Positions 21,842 to 34,108 of a stretch of DNA of 64,000 nucleotides are shown here, piece by piece. How positions within the stretch are numbered: position 1 is the stretch's first letter; each line of letters starts with the position of its first letter. Source of the stretch: Cytidiella melzeri (lineage: Eukaryota; Basidiomycota; Agaricomycetes; Polyporales; Irpicaceae). The stretch is taken from NCBI GenBank assembly GCA_022592445.1, contig JABYQR010000020.1, forward strand, positions 1 through 64,000. The letters run 5' to 3'. Position numbers and translations under genes: made by a program. The notes beneath the pieces are model-generated. The model was given only the letters and a program-made list of their open reading frames with translations. It ran no database searches and had not been told where the DNA came from.

Positions 21842-24316
21842 ATGCGGTTCGGATTACTCTCCTTGGGGACACTGGCTACAGTCGGTGGGCTAGCGCAAGC
21901 GCAATGCCCTGATTATACCACCTTTTCTCAGGTGAGGAGAATTTTGTAATCGAGGGTATATAGCAGTGCCAACAGCCTTGCAGTCGCCGCAGAGTAACCT
22001 GTCTACTGGGCCTCTGAAATTGCCGTTCATGCGGCCTGCACCTGCTTGCCGGACTTTCAACAGCTCTTCTGTAGAGGTGAGAATGATGTTCTGGCCGGAA
22101 AGACGCGACGATCCATATACAACATCATAGAAAGTTATTTCGGACATGAAAGCTCGTCTCAAAGACCCAGATCTGGCGAGACTATTCGAGAACACTTTCC
22201 CGAACACTCTAGGTAACTCTACATGACACTGCACACAATACCGTTCGGCTCATCGTGGCTACGCTAGATACCACCGTCAAGTACTTCAACTCGGTGTGTC
22301 CTCTGTTCATCAGGCATGGGCAAGGCTCTTATTCCTGATTATAGACAGAGAACCTTGCGTTCATTATCACCGGTGTAAGTGATTAGCTGACAGTGGAAGG
22401 TCAATTGAGACTGACAGCGTCATTGACAGGATATTACGTGCGTTTGTCAAACGTTCAAGATTCCATGCATCTTGGCTTGAGCAGAACTGTTGATAATCTC
22501 TCTGAGACAGTGCCCAATGGCTGCGAGACACTGGTAATCAGGTAATCCACGCATCTCACCCATATTCATTGGCCAGCGTCCTGACAGATATGGCGTCAGT
22601 TCGCTCATTACCACTCGCTTCTCGGCCAAGACAAAGAACTAGCAACACTCGTAAAAGCGGTGATCAACAACGAGGCTCGATATGTCTCGCAGTATCCGTA
22701 TTGCGGCGCATTCCAACCTCCTCCCGAAAGTGGTCTCGCACCAACGCATAACGATTATGCGGATAACGTAATTGTGAATCCGTGAGTCCATGAAGGACGA
22801 GCAGAATGAGCGCGGTTTCTTACCAGCCATACAGTCCAGTCAATAACCTGACTGTTTTCGAGTGCAAGGTGTGTACTCAAAACCTCGCATGTGCTACATT
22901 TGACAGCAACATTTACGCAGTATGAAATCGACTCTCTCTGTGGTTTCCTGAAATTGTCAAGATCGTACTACCAGGCGACAAATGACCCTTCAATCATGAA
23001 CGACAATTGTAAGCATGGGACAGACTCACTTAAAGAACTGTGGCCAATCTCCCACATGTTCTAGGGCACTCCGCTATTTCGCAGATCTTCCGCGTCGTGG
23101 AGGAACAGTCCCAGGCGAGTTTCGACGAAAACTTCAACTTCATCTCGTTTTACAACTGGACGGGTGGACCTGGTGCCCTCTCTCCAGCTGTAAACAATGC
23201 GGGAAACGGTGAGCCCAAGGCATACACTGGTCTTGTCGGTACACACCATCGACCGTCCGACGATCTCAGCACATTTGGTACGTTCAAGAGTGCTCTACGT
23301 CCAAGCACCCGGAACTCAACTCGCCGGCATTTAGCTTTCCTGACTCCGGCGAATGCTATGTTGAGCGTGGAGCTGGGCCATTTGGCAGACATACTTGACT
23401 CGGCGAAACAGAGCAAGAACGTCAGTACGCTAGCTCGACAATGGAGCTCGAGGATTCACGACGCTATCTGGGACACCACGGTCAGCACTTACGTCGTATG
23501 AGCAAGCTCGTGGTTGACGCGTAACTGGGTTTTCGCAGCTTGTCGACAACATATTCGCTTACGAGACGAACGGTATGTTTTCCGTGAACGAGTAGACGTG
23601 CAGTCCCCGAACGCTCTACCCTGCTAGGCCTTGGTGGGCGCTATGTGATGGACGATGCTAACGTCCCAGTGAGTCACCGTACCGTCCAGAGTTGGATACG
23701 TTGCCCAGACCTGAACGTGCAATCTATAGTCCCTACTGTCTCTCCCGTACCTGGGATTCTTGGACAAAACAAGCCCGGCTTATGTTGCGACTCGGAAAGT
23801 GCTGTTGTCCCGCCAAAACCCATATTACGCCAAAGGCAAAACCTTCGGAGGCATCGGGTTTGTAAACGATCTTGCCTAACATTGGTATATCAATGCTGAC
23901 ATTTTTGCAGTGGCCCACACGTCGACGCTTGGAATCCTTGGTGAGCTTTATGGTATCCTCTCAAGAAGCAGACAAGTTAAAACGCACCAAGGCCCATGTC
24001 ACAGATCTCTTCCATCTTCGGTACTGACGACGACGACGAAATTACGACTGCGCTATATCTCATAGCAAATGTGCGTAAATCCATCGCTGCTGTCGTTGAA
24101 CGACGGACTTCTGCCGGAACTGAATGTTCAACCCTTCAGAATACTGCTGGGCTCGGACTCATCCACGAGTCCATCGATATTTACAACACGACGTCGTACA
24201 CGCGCCCTTGGTTCGCCTGGGCTAACAGCTATTTTGCGGAGATGCTGTTAGACCTGGCGGATAGGAAGCCCCATTTGATCTTCCGAAACAACGTCAGCTA
24301 TGTACCAGGCCAATGA
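21842..24316 (+). CDS. Secreted GH125 exo-alpha-1,6-mannosidase-like enzyme, 18 exons
   Basis: 503 aa after splicing 18 exons (21842-21931, 21984-22076, 22131-22212, 22268-22293, 22345-22374, 22430-22437, 22511-22541, 22600-22781, 22835-22868, 22921-23008, 23065-23277, 23335-23480, 23539-23572, 23628-23668, 23730-23857, 23911-23940, 23992-24070, 24140-24316; 1512 nt). A signal peptide (MRFGLLSLGTLATVGGLAQA) precedes QCPDY. Family GH125 landmarks: MRPAPACRTFNSSSVE, LARLFENTFPNTLDTTV, FIITGDITAQWLRDTGNQF, GLVGTHHRPSDD, LTPANAMLSVEL, GGRYVMDDANVPSLLSLPYL, GGPHVDAWNPWPMSQI and IHESIDIYN. GH125 enzymes remove alpha-1,6-linked mannose; a secreted fungal member probably trims mannoproteins or mannan. 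Exon 6 is only 8 nt. Typical WLRDS is WLRDT here. Confidence 0.93.
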
Positions 24317-24693
24317 GGGTGCTCTGTGTAATGATCACGGCTGGAGCTTAGGGCTGCGTAGGGCAGTGGGTGAAGCTCTGAGTAATCTGCTGTGCAATTT
24401 GCAGCGGCGCAGTATCGTAACGTAAAGCTGTACATACTTTCGACGTACCTTGGCAATGTGGCATAGAAATGCTTTCTACTGCGGCATTGGTCGGGCCGGG
24501 CCCGGTTCGAAACTCGCTCAGGGCCAGTGGCGGCTGCAGTTGATGCGATCTATGGCCTTGGACGCGACGGTGGCTGCGGCGTCAGTTGCAGTGTTCGACT
24601 TCCACTACTACTTCATGCTCGACAGAGCTTCACGTTGGCTCTGACTATACCTCTTGAGATTCTTATCTGTAGCTCGCGCTTTTCACTCTTTCC
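24317..24693. other. Intergenic region
   Basis: Between the mannosidase stop and the C2-protein start; a pyrimidine-rich leader lies just before 24694. No separate gene seen. Confidence 0.4.
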
Positions 24694-27479
24694 ATGTCCT
24701 CAGGCTCTTCTCAAGAGATAGGTACTTTGATCGTTGTCCTTCTCAAAGCGGTGTGTCTTCCAACCCATCCACCTCGAAAGACGCGGCCGATCCACTCATG
24801 ACTTTTCCACAGAGAAATCTACCTAACAAGAGACATATTGGCAAACAGGACCCGTATTGTCTCCTAGAGTTTAATGGCAGGAAGGTTAGGTCCAAAGTCA
24901 TCAAACGTGGCGGCCAGCATCCCGAGTGGGACGAGGAGATTCGATTCACGCTGTATGAAGCTGAGCCGGACGTGCCTGTGGCTACCTTGAGCGATGGCAG
25001 CCTACCTCCGGTTCCTCCAAAAAAGCCATCCAAAGATAAACTAAGCGTGCAAGGTGGAAAATACATGAAGATGGCATGCTACGCTCAAGATGTCAAGGAG
25101 CCAGAGTTGATTGGGGAGACTCAGGTGGATCTCACGGAAGTTCTTACCAAGGGCGAGACCGATGGTGCGCCAACAGTATATTGGAGTGTACGACTGCTGA
25201 GGATTTTCTCTTAGAATGGTTCACTCTGACGAACAAGGAAAGATACAGCGGCGAGGTGTATCTCGAGCTGACGTTCTGGTCCAACGTGCGTTCGCGCACT
25301 CTCCAATCGCATCATCCCTTCTAACTTAGTAATAGGAACCTGCACCGGTGCAGAAACCGCCAGTGAAGGCGAAGGCCAAGAAACAGTACGGTGGACCTGG
25401 AAGCTTTACGGCCCACAGTGACGCTAGAGGTTCATCAGAGAGCTTGAACGGGGGGCCTTCGCGTTGGTCGCCTGGTGGTGTCCGTGCTCTGTCAACCACT
25501 CCATCAAGTACATGGAGACAGTCTTCTACGGACGTCGATATCAGGTCCGAAGCATTACCGCCATCCTTGCGCAGTTCAAGTTCTATCACGCAGATCGGAC
25601 TCTATAGGCCAAATTACGAGACGACAAGCACGCATAGCAGCTCTCAAAGCAGCCTGTCATTCCAAAGCAGCAATTCGTCTGTCAATGCTTTGACGGATGA
25701 GCTCGGCCAAATGAATCTTGGCTTGAGGAGACGTTTGAGTCTTCCGGTACGTGAGCGTAATATTCATGTTGTTTCCCAGATCTGAAGTCTTTTCAATCGC
25801 AGCAAATCACCCATAGCGAGCTCCTTCAACGATCTGCTTCTTCCTCATCGTCTAGTTATCTTCAAGCCAATTCGCCAGGCTACGGTCATTCGTCGTACCC
25901 CTCGTATTCCGATGATGGAAGCACTTACAACTACGATGGCGCTGAATCTCAGGTTGGGTCGGCGTATCCAGTCCAACAACAGAGTAGCGGACCTAGTCTC
26001 TACCAACCTCCGTATGAACCTGTAACACGGGCATCATCTGTCTATTCCACGCACCCGCAGTCAGCGCGGGGTCCTCGTCACAGCTTGCCCAGCTCGTCGT
26101 CTGGTTTTGTGCCTATTGCTACTCCTTCGCCGTCCTCGTTCGCTGTACCCGCGCAGCAGACGGTTCCGTATCAAGCACCGGTTTCCGCGACTCCTGCGCC
26201 TCCCATGTACGGACGTGCATCTGTGCCTCCTCCTACTGCACTTCCTTCGGCACTGCCAATGTATGCGCCATTGCCCGGGCCTAGTCCCGCACCTCCCACG
26301 TTCCGTCCTCCAACGACTGCTCCCACTCCGGCCTCATATCCACCGCCCCTCTCACACACGCCAGCTCCTTCCTCGAGTTTCTCTACGACGTATCAATATC
26401 AAAATGTCCCTGGCAATCGACTTTCGCAAGCTATGTCGTATCAGTCAATACCGCAGTCACAGTCCTCATATTCGTATCATTCGTATCCTACGTCCTCCAG
26501 CATTTCAAGTAATTCTGCGCATCAGTACTCGCAACCGCCAACTCCCCCTTCGGCTGCAGGTGGGAACGCTAGCGCACAGTACAATTCGGCGTTCCAGCCG
26601 CTTCCGCCCCCCTCATTCGCGCCGCCGCAGAGTCAAGTACGGCCTCCCCCTCCTCCCCCTCCTCCTCTTGGGTCGATCCCTGCTCCGCCGCCAGTGGTGC
26701 ATTCTCAGCAGCATAGTTTGCCTCAACCACCACCCGGCCCACCAGGATCAGCCCAATCTTACTCTGCGTCAATTGAGCGTGGCGTATCGCAATTGAGTAG
26801 CTCGCCTTCTCATATATCAGTGAACATCCCCCCACCGCCACCGTTGAACCCGTCTCCCTCGCAGAGTCAGACATCCAGACCACTTCCTGAGCTGCCACCT
26901 GCAGGCTCCAGCCCTGTGAAGCGACAGGGGACGATGAGCATGGCATTATCACATGCAATGACCGCTGGTCCACCGAGCATACAGCCTAGCGTCAGCTACT
27001 CGTCGTACAACCAAATTCCTCCCCCGCCTCCAATCACAAATCCGTCAGCCATTTCACCTGTTCATCACAGTCCACAACCCCCTGCTCCGCCGCCAATTCC
27101 GCAGACGAGGCAATTGTCGTATCCTCAGCCTATCCCGTCGCAGGCTTTGCCTGGCCCACCTCTTCACCAGCCTTTACAGAGGACGCCTTCGGCTCAAGCT
27201 TTGTATCACAGTGCAATAGCTCGTCAAACGAGCCTCGGTAACAATTTACCGCCACCTCCTCCATCGGCCTCAGGACACTGGCAGCCTCAGTCTGCCTACG
27301 AAGCCCTTCAGCAGCTACCTGGACCGTCCAATTACCCTCCGCCACCCATGAATCACTCAGCTAATCGTAATATGTCGCAGCCTCCTCCAGTCGGCCATCC
27401 GGGAGCGCTGCCTATGCCTCCGAGGCTGCCACCGAGCCAACCAAACCAGCAGTATCCTGTAGCAAACGGGTGGCAATAA
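24694..27479 (+). CDS. C2-domain protein with long Pro-rich tail, Inn1/Fic1-like, 5 exons
   Basis: 855 aa; exons 24694-24750, 24813-25164, 25215-25285, 25336-25746, 25803-27479 (2568 nt). An N-terminal C2 domain (residues about 8-140: IGTLIVVLLKARNLPNKR, KQDPYCLLEF, GGQHPEWDEEIRFTLY, GEVYLELTFWSN) is followed by more than 600 residues rich in Pro, Ser, Gln and Tyr, with many PPPPP tracts that look like SH3-binding sites. This plan matches yeast Inn1 and fission yeast Fic1, which link membrane to the cytokinetic ring and septum synthesis through SH3 partners. The classical C2 calcium-binding aspartates are not all evident, so binding may be calcium-independent. The cytokinesis role is by family analogy. 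Confidence 0.8.
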
Positions 27480-27649
27480 GAGCTTTGACTTGATGAATAT
27501 TGATCACCTGCCTTTTATATCGGACTCGGCTGCACCTACCGCAAACTCGCAATCATGGACAGTAGACTCTAATAGACAATGACTTTGCATACCCATCTAC
27601 CATTATGTACCAAGAATCGAAGTTCCACTGAATCATGAATCACGGTTCA

Positions 27650-28276
27650 TCATTGGTAAGGAGAGGTTGACCCTGACGATTCCTGCATTGCTATCTCCCT
27701 CAACCTTTCCTCCCTCCACTGGCCAATTGCCGTTTCGGTGGGTACGATGCCTCTCCGGTTGAGATCTAACCTTGCTTCTTTGCGTATTGCGCCTTCGGTC
27801 AGCCTCTGTTCTTTCTCGAGAGCTTGTAGTGCACGTTCAGCGTATATGACCATGCCGGTCGTCCCACCTGTTGATGAGACACGAGCCACATAGTTGGAAC
27901 GTTTCAGATCAGCCAAAGCTCGAAAACACGATAAGCCGAGTGAGGAAGGCACTGACAGCCCATCGTGAGGAAAGCTTTGAAAGCCAGTGTTTGTCGTCTG
28001 TCCCAGTAAAACAAACAGAATGAAACCGGGTATTAGCACGGAGTGACTCGTGTGTGTATGTATATATATATATGTGTGTGTGTGTGTGTTTGCGAGGAGG
28101 TGTGGCAGGGAAAGAGATAAAGACAAAAGTGCGCACCTGAAGAATGGCGAAAAGTGGTGGGCGACGAGAGCGAGTGCAGCGCCTGCGCCGAGAAAGATGA
28201 GCCCTCCGTGTATCCCGGCGAGGACTTGGACGTTGTACGCTCGTTCTGCGTCGGCTTTCCGTCGAGCTCGTTCCAT
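27650..28276 (-). CDS. Small single-pass membrane protein, probably mitochondrial, 3 exons
   Basis: 132 aa; exons 28137-28276, 27957-27997, 27650-27867. A basic N-terminus (MERARRKADAERAYNVQ) precedes one hydrophobic segment HGGLIFLGAGAALALVAHHF, then FSPFFRRQTLAFKAFLTM, a short GTTGMVIYAERALQALEKEQ and a charged helical tail. The layout (membrane segment, HxFxxFR, LxFKAF, then a second weak hydrophobic stretch) recalls small fungal mitochondrial inner-membrane proteins with a duplicated-helix design, but no named family is claimed. The first intron carries a TG/TA microsatellite (28048-28090). Junctions have good donors and the frame is preserved. Confidence 0.65.
   Translation of the reverse strand: MERARRKADAERAYNVQVLAGIHGGLIFLGAGAALALVAHHFSPFFRCALLSLSLSLPHLLANTHTHTYIYIHTHTSHSVLIPGFILFVLLGQTTNTGFQSFPHDGLSVPSSLGLSCFRALADLKRSNYVARVSSTGGTTGMVIYAERALQALEKEQRLTEGAIRKEARLDLNRRGIVPTETAIGQWREERLREIAMQESSGSTSPYQ
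28048..28090. repeat. TG/TA microsatellite in an intron
   Basis: Alternating TGTG...TATATATATA...TGTGTGTG within intron 1 of the small membrane protein gene; likely length-variable between strains. Confidence 0.8.
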
Positions 28277-28689
28277 GTCGGGAGGCTTCCTGAGCTGGCT
28301 GGCTGGTGTTGAGGTTGAGGTCTAATGTTACTGTAATGTTCCGAGTGAGAGATCGAAAGCCATCCCGCCGCGACTCGGGGTCTGTGTGCCGGACCGGGCT
28401 GACCTTTGAACGTCTACAATCAATTAACTTACCAATGTACATACACTGTCACTATGATAGTACTTGGATTCTGAAACATGAGCCAGATGTTGTTCAGTAG
28501 ATCGCTGACGGCACAGGTGCATGGTGAATGGCATGGCAGAAGAGATAGTTCACGATTGAAATCAAACAAAACAGATCATTGGCACATACACCTTGCAATG
28601 CAATATCTTACCGTCAGAACTCGAAACCAGCAGAAGCAAATGCAAGCACAAGAACCACCAAAGACTCTGCTTTACGTGGAGGACATGAG

Positions 28690-30242
28690 CTATTTTTTCC
28701 TCCTCCTCTCGTTCGGATTCTTCCTCCCATACCCAACAACTGGCATATCGCCCTCAAACCCACTTGTCCTCACGTTCCTCCCTTTCCCTCCCGCCCCTAC
28801 CGTCAACATCTCCGGCATCCAATCCGGGTCCATCCAGCTCCCTAACACACCCCCACCACTCTCCGTCTTCATCCCCGCCGTCCCCCTCAACATCCTCTTC
28901 TCCTCCCTCTCCCTCTTCCCGTCCGCATGCTTCTTCGCATTGACCCACGCAGACTGATCTTCTCGTAAAACCAGCCCTTCCCCGGACCCTGTCTTTGCCG
29001 TCCCGGGTTTGGGAGCAGGAATGGAGTAAATCGTACCACGTGTCTTGTACTGAAAGTTTTTCCGGAGGTGGACTTGGAGAGCTGGCGTCGAGGACGACGC
29101 ACTTGGTGAAGATAGTGTGACTGAGGCTCGGAGGAGCGTCGGGCTGCCGCATGATGGGCAAAACTTGCGAGAGGCGTCTTTGCATATCCTGGACAGGTTG
29201 TGTGCGATGAAATTGGAGTGAACAAGAGAGAAAGAGAAAGCGAACGCACTTGAAACACGCGTGACACCTTAGCACCCATGTCTTCACCCTCTCTATTCTT
29301 TTCCCTTCCACACCCACGAGACTCAACCCCATCTGCAGCAACACGTTCTGCATAGCAAAATCTGCCGTCATGCATCCCGACTTGATCTGCTTCGCTCGTG
29401 CCTTTTGATGTTTACTGCTGGATGAGTCGTCGGGGATGAGGTTCAGAGCTCGGGATTTGTGAAGGGCGACATTGGACGGTGTTATCCAGTCGCCTTCGCC
29501 GTCGTCTGACGAGGATGGGTCGTCGTAGAGCGAGTCTTCTGTTGTATGTGGCTGTTGGGAGGGCGGCGAGGGAGATGATGGCGATGGGTTTGGGTGGTCG
29601 TGTGCACCTTGATTTGGGATTTGTTCGTCTGCTTCGATATGAGACTCCTTTTCGTCGTCGTCGTGGTCACTAACTATCTCCAGCGTGGAAACAGCGTCTT
29701 CAAGCGAGTGCTCGGGCGGAGTGGGATGTGCGATAGACGAGTCTTGATGGACAGGCTCCGGGTCTACTACCTAAGACAGTATTGTCAGGAACAGCAGTAT
29801 CAAAGTCGAGAGCAAAGGCCACCTTTTCAGCAACCTTCCTGTCTTCTTCCCTTGTTTCTTTTTGCTCAAGAGCATAGGTCAAGGCTAGCACGCACAAATC
29901 CGCGGTAGAGAGCACGGAGTAATCTCCCGTCTTTTTCGCAAATTGTATCACTGTGTAAGTATTCTCAGCAAACATCGCATTCCAGCCTGTAGATGGCGAC
30001 GCACCATGAGCCAAAGACTGCGCATCTGGGCTCTGTACCTGGACGCTCACTCCCGCCGACAGACCGAGCTTTTGAAAATGCTCGCGGGCGCGTTTGTCCT
30101 TGAGTTCATCGAGCACTTGGGGTACAGTGTAGAATGTTTCGGCAAGGCCTCTGAGCGGGGAGAGGGAGAGTAGGGGGCCAGCGTCGAGGACGAGGTGCTT
30201 GCATGCTGGCTCGGGGCGAACTGTGTTGGTAGCAAAAGACAT
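28690..30242 (-). CDS. NOB1: 20S pre-rRNA endonuclease NOB1, 4 exons
   Basis: 457 aa; exons 30005-30242, 29835-29950, 29250-29770, 28690-29188 (1374 nt). NOB1 makes the final cut at site D that turns 20S pre-rRNA into 18S rRNA in cytoplasmic pre-40S particles. PIN domain: HLVLDAGPLLS with the catalytic Asp, TVPQVLDELKDKRAREH, QFAKKTGDYSVLSTADLCVL. A long acidic linker follows. The zinc ribbon is complete across an intron (LRCHACFK and ICKDASRKFCPSCGSP), and the protein ends with the typical GYGRKNPNERRRKK. The second intron (29771-29834) is inferred because the unspliced frame runs into a mismatch with the linker frame. Head-to-head with KRE6/SKN1. Confidence 0.95.
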
Positions 30243-30938
30243 GCTCGTTGGGCTTGAGTTGATTAGATTGAGAAAAATTAGTGATTACCGGATCAAGATG
30301 AACAGAACACAGGACCCCGGACCACTCCCGAGCGCTAATGATAAGGCGGGGGTGGCTCGTTGCAACGTCTGCCAAATCTGTCATAATTTTCTCAGTGCAA
30401 TATAGATTTCACCGGGGTAGTTTCGAACATGTCAGAGGTGACGACACTGTATCAGACAGTCGCTCCACCGCTCATCGCCGGGCCTGGGTCGCTGTCCTGA
30501 AACGGCAGCTGTACTACCATAAGCAGCATATCTCGGATGTGGATCTGTAAAGGCGATCTCCGGCCCCTTGTCCGTCGAGGAAGCCCCGGTCGCGAACAGG
30601 CAGACTGTCTTCCACGACGAACGCCACACGCACGACATGAGCTGCACCGCCGAGACATACGCCAGCCACGACGAGCTCGCCCTCAAACTCGTCCTGTTCT
30701 GCCCATTTGGACGGCAATGGGGAAATCAATACAAGCAAAACGTGACACATATTGTGAGTTGATGTCACGGGTGCCTGATTTCTTCTCAATCTCTCAAGCA
30801 GCACCTCTGCTATTTTTGTAACTTACAACCAGACAAAAATGATATCGAAGCTCCTTTTCCCAACTGCCATTCCTCGTCTCTTTTTCATTTCTCCCGCCTC
30901 CCTCCCCGTCGTCCCCATCGTCCTCCACGACCACCACC
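30243..30938. other. Intergenic region with a possible short plus-strand gene
   Basis: Lies between divergent NOB1 and KRE6. A plus-strand stretch at about 30596-30750 has strong C/G third-position bias and reads QTVFHDERHTHDMSCTAETY followed by ASHDELALKLVLFCPFGRQW. It can be joined over a 54-nt GTAAAG...AACAG intron (30547-30600) to an upstream frame ending LKRQLYYHKQHISDVDL. No start codon in good context and no recognised domain, so it is not called as a gene. The rest should hold the two promoters. Confidence 0.3.
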
Positions 30939-33583
30939 ATGCCTCTCTCGACAGAGAGCTCGTCCGTCTCTCTCTCCGCAGACCACGCGCCTCTGACAAG
31001 ACCACGCCCACGCTACTTTGATGCCCACAGGTACTCAGGCTCAGGCTCATCACACGCCTCGACCTCCGAACTCGTCCCGCCCAACACCTCCTGCTTTTCC
31101 TGCAGTCCCCGCGGAAGTGTAGGCAGCTCACACTCGTTATCAGCTGTACGCTATCATCCCGCTGCCTTATCGCCATGGCTCACCTGTCTTCACCAGCTCA
31201 ACTCTCCTTTCCTAGACGCGAACCGTCCCCTTTCGCTGGGGCACAATGTACGTCTCCAACGCGACACTCTTTCATCTCACGAACTCATGCTTTCTGCCCC
31301 GCGTCCACGCGTCTAGTACACACTCCCCGTCGATGTCTCCAGCTGGGGCGTGGAGCTCGACCCTGACGCAAAAGAGGCAGACGACGACATCCACAACCCC
31401 GACTGGGACTTCATTGTCCCCACCATCTCCTCCGCACACACATCCTCTGCCCTTGACCGCCTTTCTATCGCCTCACTTCCTTTTCTCACTCGCTTCCGAA
31501 AAAGCGAAATCGGCTCGGAAGATGACAAGGCCAGCAGCGCAATGGTACCAGAAGGCGTGAACGGCGTTGACAATGAAAAGGCGTTGGGAGCGGGAACCGA
31601 CGAAATCACATTGCATCACAAGAGACACAGAACGTTTCGTGTTGAGAGGGACAACAACTTTCGCACGTGGAGAGCATTCACAAACCTTGGTTCGCTCATC
31701 ATTCTCATGCTGGGTTTGATCATGTTCTTGTGAGTGTTTCGACTCCGGCTACCTGTTAGACATTTAAGGTATAGCGCTCCATTGACTTTCGGGAACGTCT
31801 GAGCGACGATCGACCATTCTACAATACCATATCCAGCGGCGCCTGGGTCCGTGCGCGCGCTTCCTATTCGTATTCTTACTCGAAACGATGGCAGCAGTGC
31901 AGCTCGCTAACATATTTGTTTTGCCTAGTATGGGGTACCCCCTAATTAACCACTTCATGTCAAGGAACTGGTCGACTTTGGGCGCGTTCAACATAGGCGG
32001 GACAAATGCGACCGGCCAAGTCCCCGTGCTACTCGGCCGGTTCCACCCCATTGACCCGGACACACCTCACGACGCATACACGATAGCTTCGCCTTACTCA
32101 CCTTCCAATCAGCTTGAACTCGTGTTCTCGGACGAGTTCAACACGCCGGGGCGGACGTTCTACCCAGGAGACGACCCGTATTGGGAAGCCGTCGACCTGC
32201 ACTACTGGGCGACAAACAACCTGGAGTGGTATGATCCTGCGGCGGTAACGACGACTCCGGACGGAGCGCTGACGATCACGCTCCAGCAGAAGGACACGCA
32301 TGATTTGAACTACCAGGGCGGAATGATCCAGACGTGGAACAAGTTTTGCTTCACGGGTGGGTATGTCGTCGCAAACGTGTCACTTCCTGGGGTGAGCAAT
32401 GTTCAAGGCCTGTGGCCTGCTTTGTGGATGATGGGGAACCTGGGTCGGGCGGGGTACGGTGCGACTCTAGAGGGTTTATGGCCGTACTCGTATGACTCGT
32501 GCGATGTTGGGACGGTGGCGAACCAGAGTGTAAACGGGGTTCCGCCTGCGGCGTCTGTCAATGGGGATAAGGCTTATGGCGGGGTGCTGAGCTATTTGCC
32601 TGGGCAGAGGTTGAGCCGGTGTACGTGCAAGGACGCACCGGATGGGAGTAAAGGGAGTAGGCTGGACCATCCCGGACCGAAACATTCGACTGGGGAGTGG
32701 GTGGGAAGAGCGGCTCCGGAGATCGACATCTTCGAGGCGCAAGTGACGACGAGTAGTCCAAGTGAGCCAGGTGTGTTGACCGGTCAAGTGTCGCAGAGTG
32801 CGCAGTGGGCGGTGAGTCTCACTGATACGCAGTGTGTCAGCATACTCATCACTTACTCGTTTGATAGCCATTTGATGCAGGGTACATCTGGGGCAATGCG
32901 ACGTATGGCCAGATTAACGACCCTGAACACAGCGTCCTGAACACCTTTATCGGGAGTGCGACACAACAAGCGACGTCTGTCGTTTCCGACACCAATTCCA
33001 TGTGTTATGAGTATCCGAATCCCTTGCTGATTCCACCGCCGATGCCGGGCACTACTGAGGATCCGGATGCGGTGACAGTGTACGGACAGAACACTGGTTG
33101 TTATTCGGTGTACGGTGTGGAGTATCAGCCTGGCTTTGACGATGCGTGGATCCATTGGGTGAATGGGGCCAAGGACGCGTGGACGTTGATGGTGCAGGGT
33201 GTTGGAGCGGATGAAGAGACGATGATCGGGCCAAGGTCGGTCTCGCAGGAGCCGATGGTGAGTTCGGTGTGTTCTGTCGAGGCCTTTTTTTTCGAACTTA
33301 CGTCCCCCGCCTGCAGTACATCATCGCCAACCTCGGGATGTCACACAACTTTGGCACCATCGACCTTGCACATATTCCATTCCCCGTGCACCTAAAGATC
33401 GACTGGGTGCGGGTGTACCAGCCTTCGGACGCAAAGAACATTGGGTGCGACCCGGAGGATTTCCCGACTGCGGACTATATCGAGCGGTACATTGAGGCGT
33501 ATACGAATCCCAACCTTACCACCTGGAGGGGGGATTATGGACAGGTGTGGCCGGGGAACTCGTTCCTCGGGCAATGTGATTAG
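30939..33583 (+). CDS. SKN1/KRE6: KRE6/SKN1 family beta-1,6-glucan synthesis protein (GH16), 5 exons
   Basis: 753 aa type II membrane protein; exons 30939-31247, 31317-31729, 31929-32811, 32868-33257, 33317-33583 (2262 nt). The start has an ideal CACCATGC context. A Ser-rich cytosolic N-terminus, YTLPVDVSSWGVELDPD and EADDDIHNPDW, a basic stretch and one membrane anchor (LGSLIILMLGLIMFLF) lead into the lumenal GH16-like domain: LELVFSDEFNTPGRTFYPGD, GMIQTWNKFCFTGGYV, GLWPALWMMGN, then the catalytic-type APEIDIFEAQ (ExDxxE intact), and LKIDWVRVYQP with the conserved IGCDPEDFPTADYIERY. Required in yeasts for beta-1,6-glucan in the cell wall; it acts in the ER/Golgi and plasma membrane. Intron 2 is 199 nt, the longest here. 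Confidence 0.95.
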
Positions 33584-34102
33584 TTCAAGTTTGGACGCTG
33601 ATATGATTTTGCATGATTTTGCTGGCTGTCTCTCCCTCTCTTTCATTCATCGGACGCCTTACATTAGGCTTGCCAGTCCTTTCTGCAGACATTCTGGCTC
33701 TGACATACATGCATTAAATAGACGCTTCCTTGATTTTTTCTGTTTTTGGTGTTGTGGACTGTTCTCTCATCGCGCTCGCTGCTCTCTTGCAAAACCTCCG
33801 GAATACCCCCCATCCCCTCATTCATCCATTGCATACTGGCCTACTTGCAACCGCTCTGTCCTTGTCGCGCACTTTTCCTGTGTTTATATATGTATAGTTA
33901 TAATACATAGAGATGTATGTTTACGTTGTAATTGTCCGTTTTATATACCTCGCAACACACGATAGCCACGGTTATACACGGTTTTCTTGCTTGTGGCAGT
34001 CGTTTGTTTCGTGTTACCGTGTCCCAGCGAATTTGTTGTGAATAACGGCTTGCTCAAATTACTTGCAATGAGCGCTAAAGCCAAACTAGTGAGTGCAAGA
34101 AC
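33584..34102. other. Intergenic region
   Basis: 3' flank of the KRE6 gene up to the target duplication of the palindromic element. AT-rich with TATATATGTATAG near 33885; no gene recognised. Confidence 0.4.
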
Positions 34103-34108
34103 CGCGAT
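34103..34108. repeat. Target-site duplication, left copy (CGCGAT)
   Basis: Directly abuts the left end; an identical hexamer abuts the right end at 36246-36251. Confidence 0.75.
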
